Shown: piece by piece, positions 1 through 11,349 of the stretch
How the letters are laid out: each line of letters opens with the position of its first letter
Position numbering within the stretch: the stretch's first letter is position 1
Assembly: GCA_907163375.1 (NCBI GenBank)
Contig: CAJQUW010014422.1
Span: forward strand, 1-64,000
Length of the DNA: 64,000 nucleotides
Reading direction: 5' to 3'
Source: Prostheceraeus crozeri
Lineage: Eukaryota; Platyhelminthes; Polycladida; Euryleptidae
Position numbers and translations under genes: made by a program
The notes under the pieces: model-generated
Told to the model about the DNA's origin: nothing
Databases searched by the model: none
Seen by the model: only the letters and a program-made list of their open reading frames with translations

Positions 1-654
1 GAAAATCACTGAGAGAAATGAGAGCTAAGGTTATTTATTCCAAGGAAAAACTTGCCTAGATGTGCCAGACAGCCGATCGATGACAGTTTCGGGCCAGTCC
101 ACTAACATTGGAGATACGTTTTTCTTAGAAATCACAACAAATTCGCTGCTCAATGTGTGTGACAACTCTGGGGTCGTTCTATTTCAAAATTAGCTCGTTT
201 GAATTTAAGGGCTGACTTACGACCACTCCCTGTCAAAAAAATAAACGTGAGAATTGGGGGGGGGGCAAACCTCGACTTCAAGACATCACATTTCACGTCA
301 TTTTTCGATGAGAGCGGTCACAAATTGATATGATCATGCATTTTTACTTCCAAATAAGCCATTTTCGAAAAATTTGTTGGTCCCAATTTTTTCATGTGGC
401 CCAAGACTTTTTGACGAGGGACCCACGACTCATTTTCTCGCGGGAAATGCATCGATCTAGTTTGATTAAATGCGTTCGAATTTCTGCATCAGAAGCATCT
501 TTTTCCACAAGCATTCTACATTTGAGTCTTAAATTGAAACTCTGAAGCTGATAGCCGTAATTTTTGCAATTTATCAGTTTTGCGAAGCCGGAATATTGCC
601 TTTCTGACATCATGGAGGCTAGTTAAATGCTAAAACCAGACATATGATGAAGGT
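1..654. other. Intergenic, nothing recognised
   Basis: No coding exon, repeat end or RNA gene could be supported here. A run of nine G lies near 257. Two overlapping open frames between 330 and 613 on opposite strands have no recognisable domain and are treated as chance. Confidence 0.5.
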
Positions 655-805
655 CGCCGTTGACACTCGAGGCAACTGCTGACAGCGGTCGCCGGGCAAC
701 GGTCGCCCACATACAGTCGAGGCGACCACCACCAGGAGTCGCCGGGCGGCGGCGACTTCGGCGACGCCGAGGGCTGTCGCGGCGACCGCTGGGCGACTTT
801 TGTGG
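655..805. repeat. GC-rich GTCGCC repeat cluster
   Basis: A 150-bp island, far richer in G and C than its surroundings, is built from repeated GTCGCC and GGCGAC hexamers in both orientations. The left part (GGTCGCCGGGCAACGGTCGC) is mirrored by GGCGACCGCTGGGCGAC on the right. This looks like the folded end of a small DNA transposon, but no target duplication was found. It could also be a simple-repeat expansion. Confidence 0.5.
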
Positions 806-1104
806 TTGATAGGGATGCTTATGAAACGTGGTGAAACAATGGATATGATGACTAATTGAATAAACAGTGAATGATGACAAAAATGAAGATGCTTATTATG
901 ATTACATGTGATAAGGTGATACCGTATCACTCAAAACAATTGATAGGCTTAAAACAATCAAAAACACTCAAAACAATTGATTCAGCAATCCGCTCAATTC
1001 ATTCCCAATTCGTGTGAAGGAAGAGCCTTCCAGTCCGTTTTAGTGAAAATATGACTATTTGCAAAGAGAAGGAAATCCTTGTGCGATAAAACAATTTATT
1101 TTTC
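806..1104. other. Intergenic, nothing recognised
   Basis: AT-rich sequence with a local duplication of AAAACAATTGAT-like words near 930-980. No gene or element was identified. Confidence 0.4.
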
Positions 1105-1186
1105 CAGCTAAAATTTAAGGTCGGTGTCGTCCCTAAAAATCACGACACCGACACCGGAAAAAGGGCACGACACCGACTCCGCATCC
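1105..1186. mobile_element. hAT-like transposon end, solo fragment
   Basis: The segment carries repeated CGACACCGAC-type words and ends in CTCCGCATCCCTG. This is the complement of a hAT-style terminus (CAGGGATGCGGAG), which also forms the left end of the element at 18843. The partner end was not found upstream, so this is a fragment. Confidence 0.4.
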
Positions 1187-1253
1187 CTGCTGTCAGCATT
1201 TGTATGACAGCACTCTCTTCTTTGTCCTCGATCGCAGCTGTCGTCACATGCGA

Positions 1254-2215
1254 TTATCCAGTCGGCCAATGTCCTGAAAGAACTTTATGATCTTCTTGCA
1301 TCTCCGGGGTTGTGCATCCGGAGGAACTACCGGGTTCTAGCGTTGGTCCATCTGGGGCAGGTTGGATAATGTGGTCGATATTTTCTTCTCCGCAGTGCTC
1401 GTAGTTGGGGTTTTGTGTTTGCCCAATTCGGCAACGATGTGATGAGGTCAGCGTGGAATGTCCTGTTCTCATTTGGGCTTCTTTTCTCGTCATGAATATT
1501 TCCTCCTTTTCTGACCAGGTATTTTTCCATCTTTTGTAGTGTTGATTTTGGATGACATTGTTCTTTCTTCTAGTGAGCTTTTTGATACGATTCCTAGCTA
1601 TGTGTTTGATGACTGAAATTTCATCTTGTATTAGATTGTTAGCATCCATGGCTTGCAAATCTTTAGCTTCATCACCTTCTGTGCGCTCATGACTCGGGAT
1701 CCATCTTAGGCTGATGTCATTTGCCTTGATATTTGTAGAATGATTCCAGATTTTATCTCGTTCAGCTGTTTTTTGGTTCATGGGCCCTTTACTAAGCTCT
1801 TCTATGACACTTTTGTGAGGATGGTGATGATGGGTGGCGATGCTTTCTGTGGCTGCTTGAATAGCCGCCATTTCAGCATGGTAGGAGGAACAGTCCTGCT
1901 GCTTTCGAGATTTTCATTGTATGGTCTTTACAGGTAACTATAGCTCCACTTCCACCATTTGTTTGGTCTTTCATTACAGAGCCATCTGTCCAGGCTATGA
2001 AGCCTTTGCTTTCAACGATGTGATGTTTGAGCATGTTCTTTGTTTTCCTGTGAAGTTCGTCGCTATTTCCTTTTCTGTTGCAGGTTTCATGCAGATGAGT
2101 ATAAAACTTGACTTTGGGGATCTCTTCCCACGGTTTGCTTGTCGGTTGCTGTAGGATGGCACTAATCTCTGGCAGATAGTGTTTTGATTCCTTTGTTCAA
2201 AAAGCATTTTTCCTT
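1254..2215 (-). mobile_element. LINE fragment with RNase H domain
   Basis: This is the decayed 3' coding part of a LINE of a type that carries RNase H. On the minus strand, around 2010, a frame reads AWTDGSV followed by NGGSGAI, the first RNase H motif. Around 1690-1710 another reads ISLRWIPSH followed by a GDEAKDL segment, the last RNase H motif. Further on, RTGHST and the spaced cysteine and histidine residues near CGEENIDHI match the terminal zinc-like motif of the same LINE group. The reading frame shifts between these blocks and the reverse transcriptase was not seen, so this is a 5'-truncated, broken copy. The longest open stretch is 205 codons (1254-1871). The clade (I, Jockey or R1 type) is not resolved. 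Confidence 0.6.
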
Positions 2216-2248
2216 TGAGACTGACGTTATGTCAATTTTTTTTACGGA

Positions 2249-2440
2249 TTTTGCGTCACTTTTTACCCCTACTGGGGCCTTGGACGGTGCTGACTTAAGT
2301 CAGACTTTGTTTGGAGCGTTGTGGTGCTTTGTAGTCCGGATGCCCTTCCTGCCGACTTCCAATGACACTTTCCGGGTTCGACCTCTGGACCATGAGATCG
2401 CTAGTCCAAGTACGCAACCACTGTGCCACGGACACCACAA
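2249..2440 (-). mobile_element. tRNA-derived SINE, copy 1
   Basis: On the minus strand the copy starts with a Pol III A-box-like word (GTGGCACAGTGGTTGCGTAC). It continues with a B-box-like AGGTCGAACCC and then a non-tRNA body with CATTGGAAGTCGGCAGGAAG, CATCCGGACTA and CAGCACCGTCCAAGGCCCC. The same body recurs at 5031-5262, 10185-10318 and 35340-35530, so this is a dispersed family. Confidence 0.75.
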
Positions 2441-2870
2441 TACAAAGCAATGTCAATACTACTTCAAATCATTCTATTGCTTTGATTACTGCTTCTCATA
2501 TAGGCCTATGTAGCTCAGACGTCAGATTTGATGGAATCATCTTTCTCTTCTGTGAAGCATCATGTTATCATTTTGAATCAGCCTAATCTGTTGCTGCGTA
2601 ACACAGACAGTTGGTTTCTAACGAATGCTCTTATCAGGCATGTTGATGCAACAAGTGCGCACAGAAGTTTATATGCGTGAATGAGCGATAGGTTCGCCGA
2701 TAGAGCAATTCGACTGCATCACCTGTGTTTTTGGCATTTCGTGTCTGAGCTACTGTGTTTACCTCCACCTGAATTCCGTAGCTGATATAAAAACAATGAT
2801 CTCGATAGTCTTAGTCAATTATTCATCTCGTCAAGATTAGGTAAAGGTTACGGTTCTCCACCATGTCGAG
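2441..2870. other. Intergenic, nothing recognised
   Basis: No gene, element end or RNA gene was recognised. One TAGGCCTA palindrome lies near 2504. Confidence 0.4.
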
Positions 2871-2998
2871 CCAGAAACAATTTACGGAGAGCGTAACGTG
2901 TTTAATTAATCAACTGTTTGTGATAAAAGAACATTGATAGTCGAGTCAGCCAAATCAAACCGCTACAAATCAATCGATGTTTCTTAAAATGAGCCTTA
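2871..2998 (+). repeat. Direct repeat, left copy
   Basis: About 128 bp shared in the same orientation with 4438-4565. Both contain the words TTAATTAATCA, CTGTTTGTGATAAAAGAAC and GCTACAAATCAATCGATGTT. The two copies flank the hammerhead-like motif at 3095 and the hAT-like element at 3137. They could be terminal repeats of an old retroelement or a local duplication. Confidence 0.6.
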
Positions 2999-3094
2999 AT
3001 GTTTCGCAATAATGCAACGTTTTAATCCTGAAAATGTAAAGTTAAATCTCTCCCGTTTTTCGACGTAATTCTATATTCAAAATAATCAAAACTC

Positions 3095-3131
3095 GCCCGA
3101 CACGTTTCGTCCTTCCGACAGTCTCAAGGGC
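3095..3131 (-). ncRNA. Hammerhead-ribozyme-like motif
   Basis: On the minus strand GCCC and GGGC can pair as stem I. Between them lie TTGAGAC in the core position, a GTC/GGAC stem II, then GAAAC and GTGTC just before GGGC. This is the layout of a minimal type I hammerhead with a very short stem III. The first core strand departs from CTGANGA, so self-cleavage is doubtful. It directly abuts the left end of the hAT-like element at 3137. Confidence 0.4.
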
Positions 3132-3136
3132 TTTTG

Positions 3137-3848
3137 CTATGATCGGCAATGATATCATTTTATATTTTTTATAATGAAAATACACCACTTTTGGTGAAAT
3201 GTACGTAATTAGATCTAGTCATGCGAATCTTTCGATTTACATTGCTATCATGCAACTTTTGCTGCTCTTAGGAATGAAATTGAAATTAGATTGTATACAT
3301 CATTGATGTATTACAAATAATGAAAGATCGAAGAAAGCAGTTTAGTCATACAAAGCTTCTTGTATATCAAAACTTAGGTAGGGCCTATGGTCTATACATT
3401 AGACATCGCAAGTTTTGATTTAAGCTTTATGTACTTGAATTACAAATATGCCTACAATATGCAATTGGTTAGGTCAACAGTATCTAAAGCACTGTTAACT
3501 GGCTAAAAATATTTAGATTACAGTCAAGACTTCAAAAACATCAAGACAGTGTTATTAATGAGTTGTTTGAGAATCTGTGTGATAGACAGACAGACTGACA
3601 GACAAAAGACTGCTGCTTTTCGCTACATGAATCAGCCAGTGGGGAAGAGACAATGGTAGATCAACGCGAAAGAGACTAAGTTGACTGCAGATACAAAATG
3701 CGAAATCTATGATTAGAAAACGAAAAATGCAAAACAAAAATTTTTTGAGAGTTGTCATTTTATAGTCTTAGTCTCAAAAATAAAATGATTTCATTTTTCC
3801 TCCAGAATTAAGTTAATATTGATATCACTTTATCATTGCTGATCTTTG
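3137..3848 (-). mobile_element. hAT-like non-autonomous element, copy 1
   Basis: The left end reads CTATGATCGGCAATGATATC and the right end is the complement of CAAAGATCAGCAATGATA, so the ends are inverted repeats. An 8-bp target duplication is visible as ggcttttg (3129-3136) and agcttttg (3849-3856), with one mismatch. The interior matches copies at 13450-14387 and 53555-54200, this one being in opposite orientation. No transposase is encoded. The 8-bp duplication and terminal C..G suggest hAT. The element interrupts older sequence just after a hammerhead-like motif. Confidence 0.7.
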
Positions 3849-3856
3849 AGCTTTTG

Positions 3857-4437
3857 GGATACATGTGTTGAAAACATTTAGAGATCAGATTTATAGCAAA
3901 TCACTGGTCAGGTCAGGGCAACTCATCAAAATCAGCTTATGAGACGTCTGTTTCACTGGCATTATTTTCACGCAATGTAACGCGACGTCAGTCATCCTTA
4001 ATTATCGTAGTTGTCGACGCGCGTGTTTTGTATTTTGTCCAAAATTTGTTTAGAGCTAAAATCACCAATGGAGTCAATCACTTCAGCGCATGGTTCTAAC
4101 AATGTTATGTTCTAGTCAAATCATTTTTATCTACTCTCTTTGAAACTGCGTCGGTGAGTTGTTCGTTGATCAAACTTCTAAAACGTCGACATTTTTGAAC
4201 CTATGTACTTCTTTTTGGCTATGGATATGCGCACGAGATTCATAAAATTTAGCATATTTATGCTGGAATTTATTCTGCTGAAACGCTCGATTATCAAGAA
4301 ATAGTTGACAAGTACACTCAATGGTATGACTTGTTCTTTTAATGTCTGTGGTAAGTTTTGCAGATTTTTTGATGTGTGATACGTACAGGTATCTATATCT
4401 ATTCTTTAATTTATTGATTTTTCTTAAAAATCTTTCT
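3857..4437. other. Intergenic, nothing recognised
   Basis: No exon, repeat end or RNA gene could be supported. Confidence 0.4.
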
Positions 4438-4565
4438 CCAAAAACATTTTATGGAAAGCGTAGCGTGCTTAATTAATCAGCTGTTTGTGATAAAAGAACG
4501 TTGATAATCGAGTGAGCCAAAGCAAAACGCTACAAATCAATCGATGTTTCTTAAAATGAGCTTTA
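4438..4565 (+). repeat. Direct repeat, right copy
   Basis: Second copy of the roughly 128-bp repeat at 2871-2998, same orientation, about 1.57 kb away. Differences are scattered single bases, so the duplication is old. Confidence 0.6.
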
Positions 4566-5030
4566 AACAGGAAGAGTAAAAAGACATGAAGTCTAATTAA
4601 TATTCCTTGTTAGTTTAGTTGTTACAGGATGAGAATATCAGATGATGCAGCTTCAAAACCACCCGTTATTGTCATCTCGTTCTATTAACTACTACGTAAT
4701 TTTGTGAATTGTTTCTAAGACACGTCTACTGTAACCGTTAAATGATTCAGTGCCATTAGTATCGTTATTGTGTTTGTGCTTTTCGAAGTAACGATTGCAA
4801 CGATTGTTATCAAAACAGAATTTGCCAGAAAATATATGGCTTAATATGATCATAGTCAGTGTTTTCGTTCATACTTTTCAGCGTTTCTCAATGAACACAA
4901 CAGTCCTTGGTACTTTTGGGTTATCTCCCCCCCCCAAGTTTTTCAAATTTGTCTAAAATCTGCAAAAGTGAATCAGTTGTCACCAAACTTCAGGTACACG
5001 TAATATAGAAAGGCATATTATTGTCTACCC
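4566..5030. other. Intergenic, nothing recognised
   Basis: AT-rich, with a run of nine C near 4928. No gene was recognised. Confidence 0.4.
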
Positions 5031-5262
5031 ACAAGTCTCCGTCGGGCACAGTGGGTTATAAGTGCTTGGCCTATAGCGAATCTTTTGGTTCCTCAGGAAG
5101 GTCCGAGCCCCTAAAAGTGTTCATTGGAGAAAAGTCGACAAGAGAAGGGCATCCGGAGTAAAAGTACTAAAACGCTCCATGAGTCTGACTATGTCACCAC
5201 CGTCCAAGCCCCAAGTATGGGGAGTAGTGACGCTAAAGCTTCATCATCAAGCTTCATCAAAC
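5031..5262 (+). mobile_element. tRNA-derived SINE, copy 2
   Basis: An A-box-like segment (CACAGTGGGTTATAAGTGC) and a B-box-like GGTCCGAGCCCC are followed by the family body (GAAGGGCATCCGGAGTAAAA, CCGTCCAAGCCCCAAGTATG). The tail contains the duplicated word AAGCTTCATCA. It is closest to the copy at 35340. Confidence 0.75.
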
Positions 5263-6149
5263 AAAAATTTATGCAAATCCGACAAGTACTTTTTGCATGG
5301 GAGACGATAACGTGAAGAGTAGCAGTTTCAGCTGCTTGATCTGACTTTTCCTGTTCGACGCATTATTGTTACTCGTGTGTGCATTGTTCTCTCTCCCTCT
5401 TCGTCTCATCCACTGCTACTTGAAGTTTTCCCACGACCACTACCTTTTTTAAGTTAAATATGTTAGGGATATGGCCTGGTCATCATCACCTCCCGAGTTG
5501 TCGGGAAGAAATGGACTTTGTTGAGACCTCAAGTATTGCTTTTTCCTGCACTATAAGAAACGATGGAAGTCAGAAGAAATCAGATCAAGTACTTGACAGA
5601 TGCATCGCTATCGCTTCCACTTTTTATGCTATCGCCCCTAATCCAAAAAGTACTTGCTCGATTTGTACAAATTTTGGTATGTAGGTGAGAAATATCCTCA
5701 CTGACGGGTACATAACGTTTTGTGACGATTGATTCATTTCTACGAATTTTAGACAAATCTGAGAACGTGGGGGGAGACAAAGACATAAGTACCCATTCCT
5801 TACATGGACAAGAGTTCAAAAATCTGTCACGGAGTAATAGTGGATTCAAAGCTTCACATTGCAGCTTTGTAACTTGGTTTGCTTGTGTAGCAGGTTTTTG
5901 GAAGCTCTAGAAAAATCCCAAAATGTCAGTTGTGGAACATGAGCTGACACCTTGCTTGTCAGAATTGCGTGATCGATGTATAAAATGTCTTTGGCAACAT
6001 AACGTAACAAAGGATTTTGAAATAAAATGTTATGTCGATCGACATGTGATCACATATTATCACATGTTCAGAGGATAAATAAAGTTCATTATTATCAATG
6101 ATTAATTCTTATACTGTAATTGGATGACTGATGATCTACCAGACGCATA
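5263..6149. other. Intergenic, nothing recognised
   Basis: Two short open frames (5460-5684 plus, 5580-5849 minus) overlap antisense and show no domain. They are not supported as genes. Confidence 0.4.
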
Positions 6150-6320
6150 GGACGAAGTGACAACTCAAATCCATGCTTTCTTGCTAATTCTCGTTGTCGG
6201 ATCTTTCATAGAAGAGCTAGATTGTGGAATAGGCTTCATGTGGAGGTATTTTCAATATCTGTCAGTGTTGAAGCATTCAAGAAGGCTGTCAATAAGCTTC
6301 CACTTATCTCTATAGAGAGT
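6150..6320 (+). mobile_element. LINE 3' coding fragment
   Basis: The plus-strand frame reads FHRRARLWNRL, then HVEVFSIS and SVEAFKKAVNKLPL, and soon stops. This is the usual C-terminal tail of CR1/Rex/Daphne-like LINE reverse transcriptases, where a host of basic residues and a W-N pair precede a final FK..L segment. Only the tail is present, so the copy is strongly 5'-truncated. Confidence 0.45.
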
Positions 6321-6729
6321 TGATAATTTGGGTATTTTGTCCTATGTATTTCTGTTATGTTATCTTGATTTTATCTTATCGTATTTTTCGTTATTTTTTT
6401 CTGCCATCACGAGCATCTGTTATTAGTTAGTGCCTATTTGAATGAAAATTGTCATCCTCCAGGAATCTCGGCAAACTACATAAAATGCACTAAGATTAAG
6501 CCTACTGTACAAAATAATAAATCTGCAATTAAGTTTGAATAAAGGAAAATAAAATACATGCGAAATTACAGTATAGGTGCTAAACTTGCTAGAATTGACC
6601 ACAGCGTCATTAGTTATTTTACATCCCCAATTGTCTCTTTACTGTACCACTTTACGTTCAGTATCTCTGTTATTAGCCTGCTTAGTTCTACAGTTATGAG
6701 TTATTTACTTTTTGATACACACTGTTGCA
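6321..6729. other. Intergenic, nothing recognised
   Basis: No gene was recognised. This may be the 3' non-coding tail of the LINE fragment just upstream. Confidence 0.35.
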
Positions 6730-7200
6730 TTATTTCTCAGTGATAATTCCTTTTCTGCCAGTGATAATCTCAATGATTTTCTGCATAAAGTGGAGCTCTG
6801 TTTGTGGTGAACCTTTGGAACCGCCCCAACCCCACATTTTCCGTTTAGATTCACTTCTCTCGCTCCTGTGTAGTCTCATTTTATGACCACCTTCGCAAAA
6901 GCGGTGAGTGTGTAAAATTCCTCTGGTTTGGAGAAAATTTACTGCACTGGCTTTGTCGTTCACTGTAGACAACAACCTCACAAAGTTCATGATCACAACT
7001 GTATATGACATTTGCTTTCGAATCAGATATTCTAAATATCCATGGGTCCAATCCTTCATGCCAGGGTTCAAGTAAAACGTCTCAGTGCTGATTGTGCTAT
7101 CCTTCTATGACAGTGCAATCTTATCCTTAACCCAAATTTCGACGAACGTTGGAGAAATCGGATGGGGGGGGTAGGATAGAAGTACTATGTTGTCGTTTTA
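6730..7200 (-). mobile_element. Transposase-like DNA repeat, copy A
   Basis: A 113-codon minus-strand frame (6730-7071) contains NPGMKDW, a FLQTRGILH segment, RFCEGGHKMRL, then a tryptophan-rich stretch and QTELHFMQKIIEI. The order resembles the N-terminal half of ISXO2/Merlin-type transposases, with a zinc-like CxxG and a helical region. The match is loose. The DNA is repeated, inverted, at 10825-11090. A G-run followed by GGATAGAAGTAC near 7162 is shared with that copy and with 12080. Family assignment is tentative. Confidence 0.35.
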
Positions 7201-10184
7201 GTACCGTGTTTTGAGCCGGTTCATCATGGAATCGGCATAACTCCAGCACATTCGTTATTCGTTCGACTAATACACGATGCATCCGAATTGGTGATTTTCA
7301 CTGAAAACGAACGCTTCCCAATTATCAACTAGCTTCCCTTCAGAATGACTAAGGATTATGTAATGTATTTACTACCACATGTGCGTTCAATCGTCTGTGT
7401 ACGCGCGGTCTGACAAGCCGAGACGATCTGTTTGAAGAGTGTATCGCATTCTTTTACATGTTTTAAAAGGTTAACTGACGTTCAATATCACTTTCAGCTG
7501 TTCGGTGGCGGGTTTTGTTAAGCGATGGTTCATATGGCTCCTTGATTTCAGAGGAGACGGAAGTGTTTTTCAATTCATTTTAGGAGAGATTGTAATGGAA
7601 TAAATTAAAGGAATTGAAATTACAATTTTTTGGTGGTTTTGTAGATAGGCAATGTTGGATACCTTGATTTTAAAGTTATACATAGTAAACTTGGGTTTCA
7701 AATTAATATACTGGCATATACTATAATCAAGTCACAAAAATTAACAGTTTGTTGTGAACCTTATGAGAAGTAACTAAATGATGATTTTTATCAAAATTCC
7801 ACTCAATTCACAGAATATTTCAAAAATGAAATGCTCTTGATTATTATCTATTTCATTCTGGACTTGACAATACCGCGCATTGGAAGTTCGTACATATCAT
7901 ATTTGTTGTGAGTTTACATGTATTTTGTTGCATTTGTGCATATTGAATTTTTATATATTCCGCATATTTTACATCTTCGCAGTTATCTTCACACCCTTAA
8001 CTTTCTGCGATAGCCGACATCCAAAATGAATTCATTCCAATTTCGTATTCTAAATATGTTTAACCATGCACTCGCTACATTAGCTATAATATTAATTAAG
8101 TATATTATATTTCTGAATTTATTATGTGTAATATTTCTGTGTTTATATTTCTGAATGATAAAATGAAGACAATATCTCTGTATTGAGCAATGTGTAATTC
8201 AATCATAATTAAATCAAAAATCTTCAATTAGTCAGTATTTCACCGTAGGTTAACTTAACGGAAAGTTTTATGATCACTTCGTTTACTTAATTCTACTCAT
8301 TTACTGAAAGTTGGGCTTGGGTTTTGACCAAAGTTTAGGCCCAAAACTTGTATTGGGTATACCCAACACAAGTTGTTGTCCAACCTTGTCGTAAGTATTT
8401 CTGCGGTAAATATTGCCTCATTTATCCATGCCAAATCTCACGCTTATAGAAGAAGCTCATGGGCTTTTATTCAGCGCCTATGCTATCAGATGCCAAATTT
8501 AAGGGACCACATTGTTGGGAAGCCCTTTTCATCTATCTTGTGAGTTGCTTTTCATTTAGAATTCCGTTCAGTGACTCACTAAGTGAGAATTGTGTCGCTA
8601 AAAATACATATCGTAAAGCTATCGCAGTAATTTTTTAAAAAAATTGAACAGTGATGAAGTAACCAATCGCTAGAATTTGTGGCTGTTAGACTCCCTAGAG
8701 ATGTTTTGCAATGATAGCAGCTGCTCATTTGACATTAATTACTGTTGCTTGCTGGTGACCATTTGATTTTAAATCCGTTAGTGAACAACAGAGCTGAAAT
8801 GATAAGCAGCTTAAGTTAGGTTTACTACTTGATTATTGCCAAAGTGAAGCCCTGTGCTTCTAATTAGCGCCAACTTTTCGTTCTGAAATTGGCGAAAATT
8901 AGTAAAAGCCAATCAATAAGTCAATTACGTGCAGAAAATGATTAATATCTTTTCATGAAATTTCAGCTGCCTGGCATTAGAAGCAGTTATAGTACGGTAA
9001 TTGTCATAAGTAGAAATTTAATCCCAATATCTTAAACATCAATATAAGTAGGCCTGCAATAAACATGTACCTCATTTCAGTTGTTCTACTAGCTCGTGAG
9101 TTACCGAAGCTGTAATATGCCAGTGCTCAGTTCATGCTGTTAGGAATGTGATATTGATCTGTGTATTGATTGAGTGATTTTGATCCCTTCTTTAGTCTCG
9201 AATACTTCCATTTTAAGAGACAACTATTTTGTTGTTTCAAACTAATGAATAAAAACCTTAATTGCCATGTGCGTGTGTGTTTGTGTGCATCATGCATTTG
9301 AAAGTGTAACTGCTAGTGGAAATTTGTTGCATACTCGTCATTATGCATAAATACAGCTTCTCATCAGTGTTGGAAAACGTTTTCTTTTTCAAAACGGGTA
9401 CTGATGTCGCTTTGTCTGCGCATTTCATATTTTATCGATTTCAGTTATGTAGAATGATGAGATTTTCACACATAAACGGTAGAATAGCTCATCCACAAAT
9501 TCCCCTCTGCGTGTATACAGCTCAAGAGCTGTTCACTATGTCAAAAAAGATTCTCCATGAATAATTCGTGATTTCAACATATTTCGGCATGCTAAGTCGT
9601 AAGAGGGATGTAGGATCTTTGCTCGGAGACTCTAGGGAGTCGGACTTGTATATGAAGACACTTTTTGGCACTTTGCAAGTTTCTGTGATTGCATGCAACG
9701 GTTACAATGAATCAACTAGTCTGCAAAGTATCTATTCATCAAATTCGACGTAAAATGCTTCTGAAATTTGCTGAAAACGTTCAATAGAGTAATGACGAGG
9801 AGCTTATTGAATAAATATTAAGATACTTATGTGATTATCTCCTCTCCAAGTTTTCCAATGTGGTTATATCCCAATCAATCGCTAATAAGCTTTGAATACT
9901 AGTGAACGGCGGTATTTTCCATCTTACAACTTGGATATGAGCGCTTAATGAAATGGAGACGAAAGTGAGAAAAGGATGTCTGCTGATCATACATTCACAT
10001 AGAAAGTGGCAACATTGAGTTATTATGATCGAGAGTAATCTGAACTAGAGTTACATAGTGATGAGCATTATAGCTTCTAAGAAATCTATGAATCAGTTGA
10101 AATATTGGCAATGAATACATTGTACATCACATGTGCGTTAGTCCAAATTTCAAAGCATATTTGAGGAGCCTTTCTAGCGTTAAA
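7201..10184. other. Long non-coding stretch, nothing recognised
   Basis: AT-rich sequence without a supportable exon, repeat end or RNA gene. It contains one TAGGCCTG near 9049 and a short GTGTGTGTTTGTGTG run near 9273. Open frames at 9316-9564 and 9568-9753 have no domain or splice context. Confidence 0.45.
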
Positions 10185-10318
10185 TGTCACTACACCCCTA
10201 TGGTATTTGGTGCGGTTGCCGGTCCTGCCAACTTCCACTGACACTCTCGGGGCTCGACCACGCGATCGAAAGATCATAAGACCAAGCACTTAACCATTGT
10301 GCCACAGAGATCAGTGAT
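10185..10318 (-). mobile_element. tRNA-derived SINE, copy 3
   Basis: The minus strand reads GTGGCACAATGGTTAAGTGC (A-box-like), GTGGTCGAGCCCC (B-box-like) and then GTCAGTGGAAGTTGGCAGGA from the family body. The 3' half of the body is shortened and diverged compared with the copies at 5031 and 35340. Confidence 0.7.
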
Positions 10319-10824
10319 CATATTTATGTTTTGCACGTGTGTTATTCATTCCATCAGATAATTTTATTGTCAATCGTCAAAATGCTTCTGAAGATCATTG
10401 GTTAAAATGTTTGAGTACGTGATCTTGAGAATCGATCGCGATCTTACCGTGAATTGTCGGTGATCAAATACTTGATACAATTCATTGTTTACTATTTCGA
10501 CCCGGTATGACTCGTCAATTGGAACACTCAATGATTCTACTGCGCTCCTCAATTCCTTAGTACGGATTTCAATGTGTTTAGCATTCATAGTTCAGTTTAC
10601 TCAACATGGAAAGGTGCAAAGACGCCTTATTGTGGATCTTCCAATCAGCCATTCAGATCTATGAGAAGTGCATGAATATAAGCTCTTGCTTGAACTATGA
10701 AGTTTAGTTAGAACTATCTTGTCAACAATCTTTCTTCGTCTTCTTCCGCACGCGTCGACTAGCTTCCAAAGGGACGTAATGCACGAGTATTTATTGTAAC
10801 TGTCATCGCAGTGATTCACCGGTA
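10319..10824. other. Intergenic, nothing recognised
   Basis: Two minus-strand frames (10370-10588 and 10601-10870) are open but show no known domain. The second runs into the repeat at 10825. Confidence 0.35.
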
Positions 10825-11090
10825 CTTCTATTCTTCCCCCCACATTTTCTAAGTTTTCCAAAATCATCAAATTTCGCCAAAGTTAGTCACATTGGATTTA
10901 GAATAGACCTGATCTGTCACTGAGTGACACTACAACACGAATGAGAAGTCTTACTTGAACCCTGGGATGAAGGATTGGTCCCTCGGATACTCAGTTAGAA
11001 TACAAGGTACAGCTGTGATCATGAACTTCGTGTGATTGTTGTCTACAGACAAATGACGAGCAGTTGTCCAATTCTGAGGCTGTAAATGTT
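10825..11090 (+). mobile_element. Transposase-like DNA repeat, copy B
   Basis: Inverted relative to 6730-7200. The plus strand encodes the same NPGMKDW start and a VIMNFV segment, interrupted by stops. The flanking GAATAGAAGTACC word and G-run near 10832 match copy A and a third site at 12080. It is a decayed copy of the same element. Confidence 0.4.
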
Positions 11091-11349
11091 CTACAGGTTT
11101 TTGGTATAGGCCTATTCGGTCTTCAATACTCACATGAATAAAATATACATGCAGATACAATGTATTCATGAAAATATTCACATACCTATTAATACTCTTA
11201 CTTAATATTAGGTATCAAATAGCCAATAATGACAATGAAATAGGCTTAACCTGAAGTCAGTGAAGAAAGATGAACTAGTTTATACACAAGCGAAACATTC
11301 ACACTGTCTATATGACACTACTAATAATACAAATCGAATATTGTCAATC
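11091..11349. other. Intergenic, nothing recognised
   Basis: No gene was recognised. One TAGGCCTA palindrome lies near 11105. Confidence 0.35.
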
